The notes: generated by a model from the letters alone, not told the origin. DNA of 64,000 nucleotides from Methylorubrum populi (GCA_036946625.1 JAQIIU010000002.1:1054001-1118000); one strand, 5' to 3'; counted from the first letter of the stretch, positions 1 to 9,282 are shown. Translations and numbers: made by a program.

Positions 1-1
1 G

Positions 2-211
2 ATGTACAATCACCAGAAGGCGCACGCGCCGCTGCGGCGCACCGTGACCCTGGACGATGTCGGCAATTCCGCGCTCTACCTCCTCTCCGACCTGTCCGGC
101 GGCGTGACCGGCGAGATCCACTTCGTGGATTCGGGCTACAACATCATCTCGATGCCCCGCCCGGCCGTGCTTCAGGCGCAGGACGAGGCCGGGGTCGTCG
201 GCGACGACTGA
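2..211 (+). CDS. fabI: Enoyl-ACP reductase (NADH) FabI, C-terminal part, cut by window edge
   Basis: This is the C-terminal 69 residues of an open frame that continues off the left edge, so the Met at base 2 is internal. The segment from APLRRTVTLDDVGN through GGVTGEIHFVDSGYNI is the characteristic end of bacterial FabI, a short-chain dehydrogenase-type enzyme that reduces trans-2-enoyl-ACP in the last step of each fatty-acid elongation cycle. The tail after SMP is acidic and variable. The catalytic Tyr-x6-Lys lies outside the window. It is the same pathway as the fabD-fabG-acpP-fabF block at 26-30 kb but is not linked to it. Confidence 0.9.
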   Translation: MYNHQKAHAPLRRTVTLDDVGNSALYLLSDLSGGVTGEIHFVDSGYNIISMPRPAVLQAQDEAGVVGDD

Positions 212-240
212 ACCCGAGCTCGATCGGCGGGGGCGTCTCG

Positions 241-269
241 CAGGGCCATCGCTTCGAGCGATTGCCCTG
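241..269. repeat. Family 2 palindrome (solo copy)
   Basis: An imperfect hairpin (CAGGGCCATCGCT / AGCGATTGCCCTG) sits between fabI and fliP. The same CAGGGC-ATCGCTT core begins the longer elements at 8085 and 50125. Here no T run follows, so it is weak as a terminator. Confidence 0.6.
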
Positions 270-327
270 AGGCGTGTCGTCGCGTCGCTTGTGCGCGATC
301 ACGGAGCGCCGCAGGGTGCGGCCCGCG

Positions 328-1089
328 ATGATCCCCTCCCCGTCTCGACCCCTCACGCGATCCGCGCTTCGCGCCGCCCTCCCCGCCGCGCTGCTGCTCG
401 TCGCCGGTTCCGGTGCGGCGCTGGCGCAGAGCGTCACCCTCGATCTCGGCGCGGGGGGCACCACCGAGCGGGCGCTCCAGCTCGTCGCGCTGATCACCGT
501 CCTGGCGCTGGCGCCCTCGGTGCTGGTGATGGCGACCGCCTTCACCCGGATCGTCGTGGTGCTCTCGATCCTGCGCTCGGCCCTCGGCACGCAGACCGCG
601 CCGCCGAACGCGGTGGTGGTCAGCCTCGCCCTGTTCCTGACCGCCTTCGTCATGGCGCCGACCGCCCGCGAGGCCTACCGCGCCGGGATCGAGCCGCTGA
701 CGGCCGGGCAGATCAGCCAGTCCCAGGCGTTCGAGCGGGCCTCGGCCCCGTTCAAGACCTTCATGCTGCGCAACGTGCGCGAGAAGGATCTCAAGCTCTT
801 CCTCGACATGGCCCGCCAGTCCGCGCCCGCCGGCCCCGAGGCGATCGGCCTGGAGATCGTCACGCCGGCCTTCATGATCTCGGAGTTGCGACGCGCCTTC
901 GAGATCGGCTTTCTCCTGTTCATCCCCTTCCTGATCATCGACCTCGTCGTCGCCTCGGTGCTGATGGCGATGGGCATGATGATGCTGCCGCCCGCGACCG
1001 TGGCGCTGCCGTTCAAGCTGATCTTCTTCGTGCTGGTGGACGGCTGGACGCTGGTGGCGGGCTCCCTCGTTCAGAGCTACGGAGGGTGA
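328..1089 (+). CDS. fliP: Flagellar export apparatus protein FliP
   Basis: FliP is a core subunit of the flagellar type III export gate in the inner membrane, assembled with FliQ and FliR. The 253-residue product has an N-terminal signal sequence ending near ALAQS, followed by hydrophobic segments typical of the family. Recognisable blocks are APSVLVMATAFTRIVVVLS, RNVREKDL and the C-terminal LMAMGMMMLPP. An upstream ATG at 274 would add 18 basic residues before the signal sequence, so the ATG at 328 is preferred. No other flagellar gene is visible nearby; it sits downstream of fabI and upstream of an unrelated DoxX gene. Confidence 0.93.
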   Translation: MIPSPSRPLTRSALRAALPAALLLVAGSGAALAQSVTLDLGAGGTTERALQLVALITVLALAPSVLVMATAFTRIVVVLSILRSALGTQTAPPNAVVVSLALFLTAFVMAPTAREAYRAGIEPLTAGQISQSQAFERASAPFKTFMLRNVREKDLKLFLDMARQSAPAGPEAIGLEIVTPAFMISELRRAFEIGFLLFIPFLIIDLVVASVLMAMGMMMLPPATVALPFKLIFFVLVDGWTLVAGSLVQSYGG

Positions 1090-1142
1090 GCTTGGCCGCG
1101 ATGCGATTCGACGTCGCGGCAGCACGAAGAGGAATTCGACGC

Positions 1143-1541
1143 ATGGATCCGAGGACCGTCACCGCCCAGTGGACGCCGCGGATGCTGAGCATCCTGCGGA
1201 TCGTCGCGTCGCTGATTTTCATGGCGCACGGCACGCAGAAGGTCCTGGGGTTCCCGGCGAGCGCGATGAACCCGCCGCTGATGTCCCTGCCGGGCGTGGC
1301 GGGCCTGATCGAACTGGTCGGCGGCTTCCTGCTGCTGATCGGCCTGTTCAGCCGTCCGGTCGCCTTCATCCTCTCGGGCGAGATGGCCTTCGCCTACTTC
1401 ATCGGGCACGCACCCAAGAGCTTCTTCCCGGCGCTCAACGGCGGCGACGCGGCGATCCTCTACTGCTTCGTGTTCCTCTACATCGCCTTCGCCGGCCCCG
1501 GCCCGTGGAGCGTCGATGCGCAGCGCAATCGCGCGGCCTGA
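1143..1541 (+). CDS. DoxX family membrane protein
   Basis: The product is a 132-residue polytopic membrane protein with about four hydrophobic segments and the DoxX/DUF4260-like signature (MAHGTQKVLGFP near the start, then GLIELVGGFLLLIGLFSRPVAF). DoxX relatives are small quinone-associated or redox-linked membrane proteins whose role in most bacteria is unsettled. An in-frame ATG at 1101 would add 14 mostly charged residues; 1143 fits the family start better. Its TGA (1539-1541) is the first three bases of a family 1 repeat, so the repeat may have supplied the stop. Confidence 0.85.
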   Translation: MDPRTVTAQWTPRMLSILRIVASLIFMAHGTQKVLGFPASAMNPPLMSLPGVAGLIELVGGFLLLIGLFSRPVAFILSGEMAFAYFIGHAPKSFFPALNGGDAAILYCFVFLYIAFAGPGPWSVDAQRNRAA

Positions 1542-1712
1542 TACCGTTTCCGATCGATCGCTTCGGGTTTCGCCCCCCTCCGTCATCGCGAGCGGCAGCG
1601 AAGCGATCCAGGGCGCGGGCATGTCCGGAAAGGCGCGCCCTGGTTTGCCACGGCTTCGCCTCGCAAGGACGTGAGGACAGCCCGAAGTCATCAACTGGAT
1701 GTCGTATGATAC
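1539..1712. repeat. Family 1 interspersed repeat, copy A
   Basis: This is a palindrome-rich intergenic element running from TGATACCGTTTCCGATCG to ATGTCGTATGATACC. Internal arms include GCGAAGCGATCCAGGGC and GCCCTGG...CACGGCTTCGCCTCGCAAGGA. Related copies lie at 20419, 22227, 52528 and 58286, and a degenerate relative at 35582. The ends are short inverted repeats (TGATAC / GTATCA). Confidence 0.85.
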
Positions 1713-1793
1713 CAGCCGGCGATGAGGATCACGCATCGTCGGCTGCCCCCGCGCCAAGGGATGCGGCTTGGGGGCGGCGGCCATCCGCCGGAT

Positions 1794-1826
1794 GCGCCGA
1801 TCCCGACCGATGGTCGGGATCGGCGC
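1794..1826. terminator. Strong hairpin between convergent genes
   Basis: A perfect 15-bp stem (GCGCCGATCCCGACC and its complement) with a 3-nt loop lies between the convergent DoxX gene and the large minus-strand gene ending at 1849. It has no T run on either strand, so it may act as a bidirectional stabiliser or weak terminator. Confidence 0.5.
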
Positions 1827-1848
1827 TGCTTGGTATAATGAGGCTCGC

Positions 1849-4800
1849 TCACCCCGGCGGCGGCGAGGGAACGTCGGCGCGGCTGCCGGGCGCCTCGCTG
1901 CCGCGCTCGGGCACGGCGCTGTCGGGATAGCGCTTGCGGTATTCCGTGAGGAAGGCGGCGAGCGTTTCCGCCTTGGTGGCGCGTAACGCCGCGTCGCGGA
2001 AGGCGGCGGTGCGGGGCGCGTCCGGGCGGGTCAGCATGGCGAAGGTGCGGGCATCCGCGCTCTCGGCCATCAGGCCGGCGAACTTCGCCTTCAGGCGCTC
2101 CAGCCCCAGGGTCTCGCCGGCGAGCCCGTAGGCGAGGCCCGCACGGATCACGTCGGCCCGCGCCACGTCGTCGAGGGGTTTTCCGGAGCGCCAGGCCGGG
2201 CCGAGAATCGTCTCGTGGGCCTCGCCCGCCTCGCGCCAGCGCCGGGCCGCCCACAGGATGTCGGCCCGCAGCCGCTCGGCATCCGCTCCGGTCTCGCCCT
2301 CGACGGTTTCCAGGGCGAGGTCCGTGCGGGAAAGGTCGGAGAGGGCGCGGGCGCGCAGCAGCGCGCGGGCGCGGCGCACGTCCTCTGACAGCTCGGGCAG
2401 ATGGGTGGCGTCGAGCGTCTGCAGCGCCTGGAGCGGCTTGCCCTCCATCAGCCGGATCGTGGCGAGCCGGGCCGAGACGGAGGAGCGGGCGGCACCCTCC
2501 AGGCGGTGGTCGATCTGGTATTGCAGCAGCTCGTCGGCGGAATCGAGCAGGTCGAGGGCCACGAGGCGGTCGGCCAAGCGCCGGACGATCTCGTCGGCGC
2601 GCCGGCCGGCCGGGGCGAAGTCCTTGAAATCGAAGTAGAGCGCCAGCGCCTCGACGCCGCCGAGCTTCTCTCCGCGCGAGCCGAGGAACAGATCCTCGAA
2701 CACCGCCTGCGCCCGCTCGTGCAGCGCCCGCGTCGTCGGCGCCTCGGGGCTGAGCGCGTTGGCGCGGCGCGCGGTGGTGAAGATCTTGCGCCAGCGTCCG
2801 GCCTCCTCGTAGAGGCCGCCGAGCGCACCGAGCGTGCCGATCTCGGTCGCGCCCCCGTGCCAGGTCATCGCCAGGATCTCGAGCCGGTCGATCGCGTCGG
2901 GCAGGGGCGTCCTGCCGAGCGCGCGGCCGAGCGCGGCGGCACGCAGGGTCGCCTCCGCCGCCAGCGGCCACGCCGCCTGATCCCGCAACGTCTCGTAGGC
3001 GGCGAGCGCCGCGGTGCCGCGCCCGGTCGCCTCGTCCATCCTGGCGCGCAGGAGCGCCAGCCGGTCCCGGGTGTCTTCGGTGGCGGCGCGGCTGGCGGCG
3101 ACCGATTCGCGCACCACCGCCTCCCAATCGCCGGTCTCGACCGCCGCTTCGGCGGCGGCGGCATGGAACAGCGAGGCGAGCGGCTCCGGATAGCGATCGA
3201 GAACGGATTCGCCCACGCGCAGGGCGGAGGCCGCCTCGCTCCAGCGGCCGGCGGCGGCATCGGCGAAGCCGCGCCAGAGCCGGGCCTCGGGATTGGTGGC
3301 GAGACGCTCGTCGCCGAGCACCTTGCGCGCTTCCTCGGCACGGCCGATCCGGGCGAGCAGGATGCCCCGCATCAGCGCGGTCTGCCGGTCGCCGTCGATC
3401 ACCACGTCCTCGGCCGCGGCCGCCGTGAGCGCGCCGAGCGCCTCCACGTCGAGATCGTTGGCCATCAGCGCCTTGGCGAGGCCGAGGCGGGCGGCGCCGC
3501 GGTCGCGGCGATGCGCCTCGACGGCGGCGACGAATCCCTCGCGCAGCACCGTGCGCACGTCCCCGCGCTGCGCCCGTTCCCAGGCGTCGCGATCGATCAG
3601 GAGTTCGCCGACCGCGCCGACCGGCAAGTCGGCGGGGCGGGAGACGCCCGATACGGCCAAGCCCCCCTCTCGGCCGTCCCGGCCGCCCTCCCGGCCGATC
3701 GCGACGCCGTCGAGGTCCGGCCGCACGATCAGGTCGTCGGCCTGGGCGAGCACGGCGAGTCCGAGCCGGCTCGGGATCAGCTCGAACTCGACGAAGCGCT
3801 GCGCCTTGACCACGCCGGCCGGACGGGTGCCGTCGCTGGTGACCACGGCGATGCGCTCGCCGTCGAGATCGAGCCAGCCGGCGGGACCGGCCTCGGGCAG
3901 CCGCAGGGTGATGCCGAGCCGGCCCTGCGCCGCCGGGGCGCGCTGGGCGATCAGGCTCTCGCTCGGCGCCAGCCCGTCGCCCGCCACCAGTTCCCAACCC
4001 GCCGGCTCGGTGACCGGCAGGAGATCCACGAGCCGCCCCGCGGGCGCGCTGAAGCGCAGGACCGTCAAGCCGCCGCTGCGCAGGGGCGGCCCGACCGGGA
4101 CGAGCCCCGTCGCGCCGGGCGGCGGAACGGTCACGGGTTCGGCCGTGACGAAAACGAGATTGACGATCCCGCCGCGCTCGAACAGCGCCGCCGGCACGCG
4201 CTTGTCGAAGGGGAAGACGAGGCCGGAGCCGGCCTTGCGCGGCGTCGGCGCGGCCCGGCGCGGCAGGTCCGCCTTCGGTGTCGGTGCGGGTGCCGATGCC
4301 GGGGCCTCCTTCGGTTCCTCCTTCGCTGCGGCGGTCGGCGCGGGCGCCTCGGCGGGCTTCGATGCCTTGGCGAGGAAGTCGATGGTGACGACATCCTCGT
4401 CGCGCTCGGTCGCCAGCGTCAGGCCTTCGGCGGGCGTCGCGACGATCCGAGCCTCGCCGGCCTCGGTCTCGACCGCGATCCGTCCCACGGACGGATCGAG
4501 GCGACCGCGCAGGGATTGGTCGTCGATCCGCCACGCGCCGGGCAGCGTCAGGCGCGTTCCGGTGCCGTTCGGGGCGAAGGCGGCTTCCGTGCCCGCCGGC
4601 AGGCGCAGGCTGAGCCGGGTGCGGGCGGCGTCGCGCGCGAGTTCCAGCGCCAGCGGACGCGGCGGCGGAGCCGGGTTGCGCGCCTTCAGGCTCGCCTCGG
4701 CGGCGGTCGCCCGGCGGGCGAGTTCGGCCACCACCTCGGTGGGCAGCGGCGGCGGAAAGCCGCTCCACGTCTCCGGCAGGAGATCGACGAAGACCTGCTC

Positions 4801-5193
4801 GCCGGCATCCTGAACGTTGATGCGGTAGGGCCGCTGCAGGGCGAGCCGCAGGGCCGAGCCGTCGGGATCGCGGCGCACCACGGTGACGTAGTCCGGCATG
4901 CCGGCGGCGATCCGCTCGGGGCCGGCACTCACCGCCTCGCCGAAGCCGAGGACGAGGATCGCCCCCGACAGCCGCGCCTTGACCGCCACCGGCCCGTCGA
5001 AGGTGAGGACGATGCGGCCGAAGCCGTCCGATTGCGCGCCCTTGGCCGAGACGAGCCGGGCGGCGTCCGCGGCGGAGGCCGCGGCGCAGAAGCCGAGCGC
5101 GAGGCCGGCGCGCAGGAAAACCCTGCCCGGACGCAGCCGCTTGCCCTGACCGGCCCGTCCCCCCATCGCGCGAAACGCCCGCCTCCGCGGCAC
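1849..5193 (-). CDS. Large exported TPR-type repeat protein of unknown function
   Basis: The 1114-residue product has a basic N-terminus and a signal-like hydrophobic stretch (about residues 26-45, ending near AASAADA). A roughly 100-residue beta-rich domain follows (about 45-145, GRIVLTFDGPVAVKARL...), reminiscent of AMIN-type domains. After that come a second beta-rich part, a Pro/Ala/Lys-rich linker (about 275-325), another beta domain, and a C-terminal half of alpha-helical repeats resembling tetratricopeptides (from about residue 530). The layout suggests a periplasmic scaffold, perhaps in envelope or division processes, but no function can be assigned. A later ATG at 5166 is also possible. 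It is followed upstream by a small exported protein gene on the same strand. Confidence 0.8.
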   Translation of the reverse strand: MPRRRAFRAMGGRAGQGKRLRPGRVFLRAGLALGFCAAASAADAARLVSAKGAQSDGFGRIVLTFDGPVAVKARLSGAILVLGFGEAVSAGPERIAAGMPDYVTVVRRDPDGSALRLALQRPYRINVQDAGEQVFVDLLPETWSGFPPPLPTEVVAELARRATAAEASLKARNPAPPPRPLALELARDAARTRLSLRLPAGTEAAFAPNGTGTRLTLPGAWRIDDQSLRGRLDPSVGRIAVETEAGEARIVATPAEGLTLATERDEDVVTIDFLAKASKPAEAPAPTAAAKEEPKEAPASAPAPTPKADLPRRAAPTPRKAGSGLVFPFDKRVPAALFERGGIVNLVFVTAEPVTVPPPGATGLVPVGPPLRSGGLTVLRFSAPAGRLVDLLPVTEPAGWELVAGDGLAPSESLIAQRAPAAQGRLGITLRLPEAGPAGWLDLDGERIAVVTSDGTRPAGVVKAQRFVEFELIPSRLGLAVLAQADDLIVRPDLDGVAIGREGGRDGREGGLAVSGVSRPADLPVGAVGELLIDRDAWERAQRGDVRTVLREGFVAAVEAHRRDRGAARLGLAKALMANDLDVEALGALTAAAAEDVVIDGDRQTALMRGILLARIGRAEEARKVLGDERLATNPEARLWRGFADAAAGRWSEAASALRVGESVLDRYPEPLASLFHAAAAEAAVETGDWEAVVRESVAASRAATEDTRDRLALLRARMDEATGRGTAALAAYETLRDQAAWPLAAEATLRAAALGRALGRTPLPDAIDRLEILAMTWHGGATEIGTLGALGGLYEEAGRWRKIFTTARRANALSPEAPTTRALHERAQAVFEDLFLGSRGEKLGGVEALALYFDFKDFAPAGRRADEIVRRLADRLVALDLLDSADELLQYQIDHRLEGAARSSVSARLATIRLMEGKPLQALQTLDATHLPELSEDVRRARALLRARALSDLSRTDLALETVEGETGADAERLRADILWAARRWREAGEAHETILGPAWRSGKPLDDVARADVIRAGLAYGLAGETLGLERLKAKFAGLMAESADARTFAMLTRPDAPRTAAFRDAALRATKAETLAAFLTEYRKRYPDSAVPERGSEAPGSRADVPSPPPG

Positions 5194-5279
5194 CCGGCCT
5201 CGGAATCGGAGGCCGGGCGCCGAACGCCACTCGTGCGGGCACTCTGGCCCAACGCGGTGAACGGGCGCTTAAAGGGAGA

Positions 5280-5705
5280 CTACGACGCCTTGCGCAGGAC
5301 GAGGCCGGGAATCGCGGTGCCCTTCTCGCCGAACAGCTCGACCGCCTTGCGGCAGCTCCCCTCGACATCCTTCCGGTAGGCTTCCGTGTAGCTCATGCTG
5401 CGCATCAGCAACTCGCCCTTGGAGATCGCGTCGAGATCGACGCCCATGGCGGCGACGACCGCCTTGAACCGCTCGTAGTCCGGCCGCGCCTCCTTGCAGG
5501 ATTCGCCGACGAAGCGGACGAGCCCGGCCAGCTTGGCCGCCTGCTGATCCTGAGGCGTCCGCGGTACCGCCTCCGCGCTCCCCGGCGCCGGCGCCGGCGG
5601 CGCGGCCTCGGTCGCCGGCTTCGCGGCGCCGGCCGGTGTCTCTTCGGCCTGCACGGCGAGCGGCGACAAGGCGAGGAGCGCGGCTGCGATGGCAAGGTTC
5701 TTCAC
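5280..5705 (-). CDS. Small exported hypothetical protein
   Basis: The product is a 141-residue protein with a clear signal peptide (KNLAIAAALLALSPLAVQAEE) and a Pro/Ala-rich spacer. The folded part has a conserved-looking pair of cysteines (GESCKEARPDYERF and EGSCRKAVELF). The GTG start at 5705 is preferred to the ATG at 5729 because AGGGAG lies 7 bases upstream of the GTG. It is on the same strand as the large TPR-type gene downstream (86-base gap), so the two may be co-transcribed. I do not recognise the family. Confidence 0.75.
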   Translation of the reverse strand: MKNLAIAAALLALSPLAVQAEETPAGAAKPATEAAPPAPAPGSAEAVPRTPQDQQAAKLAGLVRFVGESCKEARPDYERFKAVVAAMGVDLDAISKGELLMRSMSYTEAYRKDVEGSCRKAVELFGEKGTAIPGLVLRKAS

Positions 5706-5853
5706 GGTGCTTCTCCCTGACCTCTTCATTTGATTATTATTTCGTATTTATTTTTCGATGGTGCAGATTAGCAAGATCGTGCCCGCGTTGCTGCCCCCAT
5801 CCGGAATTTTCTCGGGGCGCCGATCGCTCCGCTGCGACCGGCGCCTCCGATCC

Positions 5854-8001
5854 TCAGATCGGGATCCCGGCCCTCTGCGCCGCCATCAGCGCGAAGGCAT
5901 AGATCAGTCCGACCTCCTCCAGGCGGTCGAAGCGGCCGGCGGCGCCGCCATGGCCGGCCTCCATGTTGATCTTGAGCAGGACCGGGCCGCCGCCGGTCAT
6001 GGTGGCGCGCAGCCGCGCGATCCACTTGGCGGGCTCCCAGTAAGTCACCCGCGGATCGGTGAGGCCGCCAAGCGCGAGGATCGCCGGATAGGCCTTGGCC
6101 GCGACGTTGTCGTAGGGCGAGTAGGCGAGGATGGTCCGGAACGCCGCCTCGCTCTCGGCCGGGTTGCCCCATTCGGGCCATTCCGGCGGGGTGAGCGGAA
6201 GGTCCGCGTCGAGCATGGTGTTGAGCACGTCGACGAAGGGCACGTCGGCGACGATGCCGGCGAACAGCTCCGGGGCGAGGTTGGCGGCGGCGCCCATCAG
6301 CATGCCGCCCGCGCTGCCGCCATGGGCGACGATGCGGCCTTCCGCCGTGTAGCCGGCCTCGATCAGCGCCCGTCCGCAGGCGACGAAGTCGGTGAAGGTG
6401 TTGGGCTTCTTCTCGCGTTTTCCGTCGAGATACCAGTTCCAGCCCTTCTCGGTGCCGCCGCGGACATGGGCGATGGCGTAGACGAAGCCGCGGTCGACGA
6501 GGCTGAGCAGGTTGGTGCGAAACGCCGCCGGCATCAGCGTGCCGTAGGAGCCGTAGCCGTAGAGCAGCAGCGGCGCCGAGCCGTCGAGGGCGAGGCCACG
6601 GCGGTGCAGCAGCGAGATCGGCACGCTCTCGCCATCGGGCGCGGTCGCGAACAGGCGGCGGGTGACGTAGTCGGCGGGCTCGTGGCCGCTCGGCACGGTC
6701 TGGCGCTTGCGCAGGATGCGGGCGCGGGTGACGCAATCGTAGTCGTAGGTCTCGGCCGGTGTCGTCATCGACGCGTAGGTGAAGCGGATGCGTGCCGTCT
6801 CGAACTCGTAGCCCGACAGGAGACCGAGCGCGTAGGCCTCCTCGGCGAACGAGACCGTGTGCTCCTCGCCCTTCATGTCGCGCACGACGATGCGCGGCAG
6901 GGCGTTCTCCAGTTCGAGCCGCACCAAGTGATGGCCGAGCACGTGCAGGCGGCGGATCATCACGCCGGGGCGGTAGGGCACGGCGTCGCGCCAGTTCCGG
7001 CGTGCGGTGGCGTCGAGGGGGCAGGTGACGACCTTGAAGTCCACCGCGCCGTCGGCATTCGTCAGGATGACGAGATACGAGCCCCAGTGCTCGACCGAGT
7101 AGATCAGTCGCGCTTCGCGGGGCGCGACGCAGGCGAGCCGGCCCTCGTCGTCGGCGCGGTCGAGGAGATGGACCTCCGCCGTCTCGTGGTCGCTCGCGGT
7201 GACGGTGAGGTAGGTGCCCGACTGGGTGCGGCCGATATTCACGAAGAAGCCCGGATCGGCCTCCTCGTAGACGAGGGTGTCGTCCGCCTGCTCCGTGCCG
7301 AGGCGGTGGCGCATGACGCGGGCCGGGCGGTGGTTCTCGTCGAGCGCGACGTAGAAGAAGGCGGTGCCGGCGGCGTTCCACACCGCCTCGCCCGCGGTCG
7401 ATTCGACCCGCTCCGGGCGGTCCTCGCCGCTGTCGAGGTCGCGCACCCGGATGGTGTGGAGTTCCGCTCCGCTGGTGTCGACGCCCCAGGCGAGCAGGCG
7501 GTGGTCGTCGGAATGGGCGGCTCCGGCGATCTCGAAGAAGGCGAGCCCCTCCCCTTCCCGGTCGCCGTCGAGCAGGATCCGCTCGCCGGTCTCGCCATCC
7601 TCCGGCTCCTCCGCGATGCGGTGGACGGTCCGGGGGCGGCGGCAGATCAACGGGTGCTGCCCGCCTTCGCGGTGGCGGGAATAGTAGGCGAAGGGGCCGT
7701 CGGGCTCGGGCACCGAGGCGTCGTCCTCGCGGATGCGCCCGCGCATCTCGGCGACCAGGGTCTTGCGCAGCTCCGCGGCTTTACCGAGCGCGGCATCGGC
7801 ATAGGCGTTCTCCGCATCGAGATGGGCGCGGATGTCCGGCGCCAGGGCCGCGGGGCTCTTCAGGACCTCGCGCCAATTCCCGGCCTTGAGCCAGGCGAAG
7901 GGATCCTCGATGCGCCGGCCGTGGCGTTCGAAGGCGTGCGGGCGCGCCTCGGCCGCGGGGGCCTCGGGCGGCGGGGCGAAGGGGGGTGGCTCGAAGGTCA
8001 T
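5854..8001 (-). CDS. ptrB: Oligopeptidase B (prolyl oligopeptidase family, S9A)
   Basis: This serine peptidase cleaves short peptides after basic residues in the cytoplasm or periplasm. The 715-residue length matches the family. The N-terminal beta-propeller is followed by the alpha/beta-hydrolase domain with the nucleophile elbow HGGSAGG (Ser about 563), the acid in GGLTDPRVTYWEPAKW and the catalytic His in EAGHGG. The conserved RGG(T)EKGWNWYLDGK block is also present. The ATG at 8001 is chosen because family members begin shortly before the PPPFAPPPEAP segment; the ATG at 8025 adds eight residues. The gene is transcribed divergently from mucR, with a family 2 repeat between them. Confidence 0.92.
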   Translation of the reverse strand: MTFEPPPFAPPPEAPAAEARPHAFERHGRRIEDPFAWLKAGNWREVLKSPAALAPDIRAHLDAENAYADAALGKAAELRKTLVAEMRGRIREDDASVPEPDGPFAYYSRHREGGQHPLICRRPRTVHRIAEEPEDGETGERILLDGDREGEGLAFFEIAGAAHSDDHRLLAWGVDTSGAELHTIRVRDLDSGEDRPERVESTAGEAVWNAAGTAFFYVALDENHRPARVMRHRLGTEQADDTLVYEEADPGFFVNIGRTQSGTYLTVTASDHETAEVHLLDRADDEGRLACVAPREARLIYSVEHWGSYLVILTNADGAVDFKVVTCPLDATARRNWRDAVPYRPGVMIRRLHVLGHHLVRLELENALPRIVVRDMKGEEHTVSFAEEAYALGLLSGYEFETARIRFTYASMTTPAETYDYDCVTRARILRKRQTVPSGHEPADYVTRRLFATAPDGESVPISLLHRRGLALDGSAPLLLYGYGSYGTLMPAAFRTNLLSLVDRGFVYAIAHVRGGTEKGWNWYLDGKREKKPNTFTDFVACGRALIEAGYTAEGRIVAHGGSAGGMLMGAAANLAPELFAGIVADVPFVDVLNTMLDADLPLTPPEWPEWGNPAESEAAFRTILAYSPYDNVAAKAYPAILALGGLTDPRVTYWEPAKWIARLRATMTGGGPVLLKINMEAGHGGAAGRFDRLEEVGLIYAFALMAAQRAGIPI

Positions 8002-8084
8002 CGCCGGGCTCCGGTGCGAACGCATGGACGGGCAGGCGGTGTGCCGCGCCGCGGCGCGGGCCGCAAGACGGCCGCGTGACCGGA

Positions 8085-8226
8085 CAGGGCGATCGCTTGA
8101 AGCGTTCGCCCTGATTTTTTGCCGGCCTCAATCGCCGGCGCCCGCCTCCGCGGGCTCAGGCTCTCGCTCCGCGCGGCGCTCTTCGCGCCGCGAAGCCACT
8201 GACGCGGCTTCGAGCGATGGCCCTGG
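8085..8226. repeat. Family 2 element with terminator-like hairpin
   Basis: The element starts with the hairpin CAGGGCGATCGCTT / AAGCGTTCGCCCTG followed by six T residues (8115-8120). It continues through GCCGGCGCCCGCCTCCGCGG-type palindromes and ends in CGGCTTCGAGCGATGGCCCTGG, the inverse of its start. Copy 2 is at 50125. Here it lies between two divergent genes, where a plus-strand terminator has no upstream plus-strand gene close by. Confidence 0.75.
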
Positions 8227-8545
8227 TGACCGGACCGCCCGGCTGCCCGGGAAAGCCTGCACGGGCGACTCGCGCAGACCCGTCGAGGACGGATGTCGAG
8301 CATTCACGAGAAAATGAGCACATCCCCAACGGGCTCGATCCGTTCAGTTGTGCATACCCGCCCCGTCTTGCGGGTCTAATCTCGATGTTCTAGGCGGTTC
8401 CCGTGACTGTGGGGGCGTCACGCCAAACCGAAAACAAGTGGGTCGATTGCACAAGCCGGTCCGTTCCCGGCCGCTTCCGTCGTCGCGTCGGGAGATCGCC
8501 TGGGCAGATCGTGCGCAACGCACCGCGAAGGGACATCATTCCATC
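8227..8545. other. Upstream region of mucR, no gene seen
   Basis: This 319-base stretch precedes the MucR-type gene. It holds no credible reading frame. It presumably carries the mucR promoter, but I cannot place the -35/-10 boxes with confidence. Confidence 0.4.
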
Positions 8546-8980
8546 ATGAACGAAACCGAGACGCCGGTCGATTACGTCGCTCTCACGGCCGACATCGTCG
8601 CCGCCTACGTGAGCAACAACCCGGTGCCGGCTGCCGAGCTCGCGGGTCTGATCGGCAGCATCCACGGTGCCCTGATCCGGGTCGGCACCGGCCAAGCGGC
8701 ACCTCAGGCCGCCGCGCCGGAGCCGATCCAGCCGGCCGTGCCGATCAAGAAGTCGATCCAGCCCGACTACCTCGTCTGCCTGGAGGACGGCCGGACCTTC
8801 AAGTCGCTCAAGCGGCACCTGCGGGCCAAGTACAACCTCTCCCCCGAGCAGTACCGCGCCAAGTGGGGCCTCGCGGCCGACTACCCGATGGTGGCCCCGA
8901 ACTACGCCAAGGCCCGGTCCGACCTGGCCAAGGCGATCGGCCTCGGCCAGCCGCGTCCGGGCTACGACGCCGCCGCGTAA
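8546..8980 (+). CDS. MucR/Ros family transcriptional regulator
   Basis: The 144-residue product is a small zinc-finger DNA-binding regulator of the alphaproteobacterial Ros/MucR type, which control exopolysaccharide, motility and cell-cycle genes. The C-terminal half carries [20 protein letters not shown] followed by [27 protein letters not shown], the family signature. The first metal-ligand pair is Cys-x2-Asp (CLED) rather than Cys-x2-Cys, a variant common in MucR. The ATG at 8546 begins the usual MNET...[15 protein letters not shown]-terminus; earlier in-frame codons lack support. Several paralogues usually exist per genome, so no symbol is given. Confidence 0.92.
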   Translation: MNETETPVDYVALTADIVAAYVSNNPVPAAELAGLIGSIHGALIRVGTGQAAPQAAAPEPIQPAVPIKKSIQPDYLVCLEDGRTFKSLKRHLRAKYNLSPEQYRAKWGLAADYPMVAPNYAKARSDLAKAIGLGQPRPGYDAAA

Positions 8981-9087
8981 GCGGCCCCCGGCCCCGCTCC
9001 GCGCCCTCATTCAGCGAAAGCGGGGCCGAATCGGCTTATCAACAGCAAAGATGCGGAACGACGCGCGGTTTCCTGCATTCACCCGTC

Positions 9088-9282
9088 ATGAGCGAAGACA
9101 GCCCTTCCGAACGACTGTCCGAGACCAATGAACGGCTTGCGGAATGGGCGGCCCGCTCCGCCTGCGACAGCGACCGCCTGATCGCGCGCTTCGAGGAGAT
9201 GGGCTACGAGGTGCGCGGCAAGTCCGAGGACGAGATCGCCGCGATCCTCAAGAAGCCGCCGACGAGGCCGGCCCGGGTCTGA
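9088..9282 (+). CDS. Small hypothetical protein (64 aa)
   Basis: The product is a 64-residue acidic, mostly helical protein (SERLSETNERLAEWAARSAC, then RLIARFEEMGYEVRGKSEDEIAAIL). The ATG at 9088 begins a frame with codon use like its neighbours. It lies between mucR and the DUF6456 gene on the same strand. The family is not recognised. The C-terminal pattern (MGYEVRGKSEDEI-A-ILKKPP) looks conserved and may be a small regulatory or adaptor protein. Confidence 0.6.
   Translation: MSEDSPSERLSETNERLAEWAARSACDSDRLIARFEEMGYEVRGKSEDEIAAILKKPPTRPARV

Noticed and set aside
2401..5379. Very long plus-strand open frame opposite the TPR-type gene
   Set aside because: It is a mirror of high-G+C codon use on the other strand; the product is Arg/Gly/Ala-rich with no domain, while the minus-strand protein has a signal peptide and folded domains.
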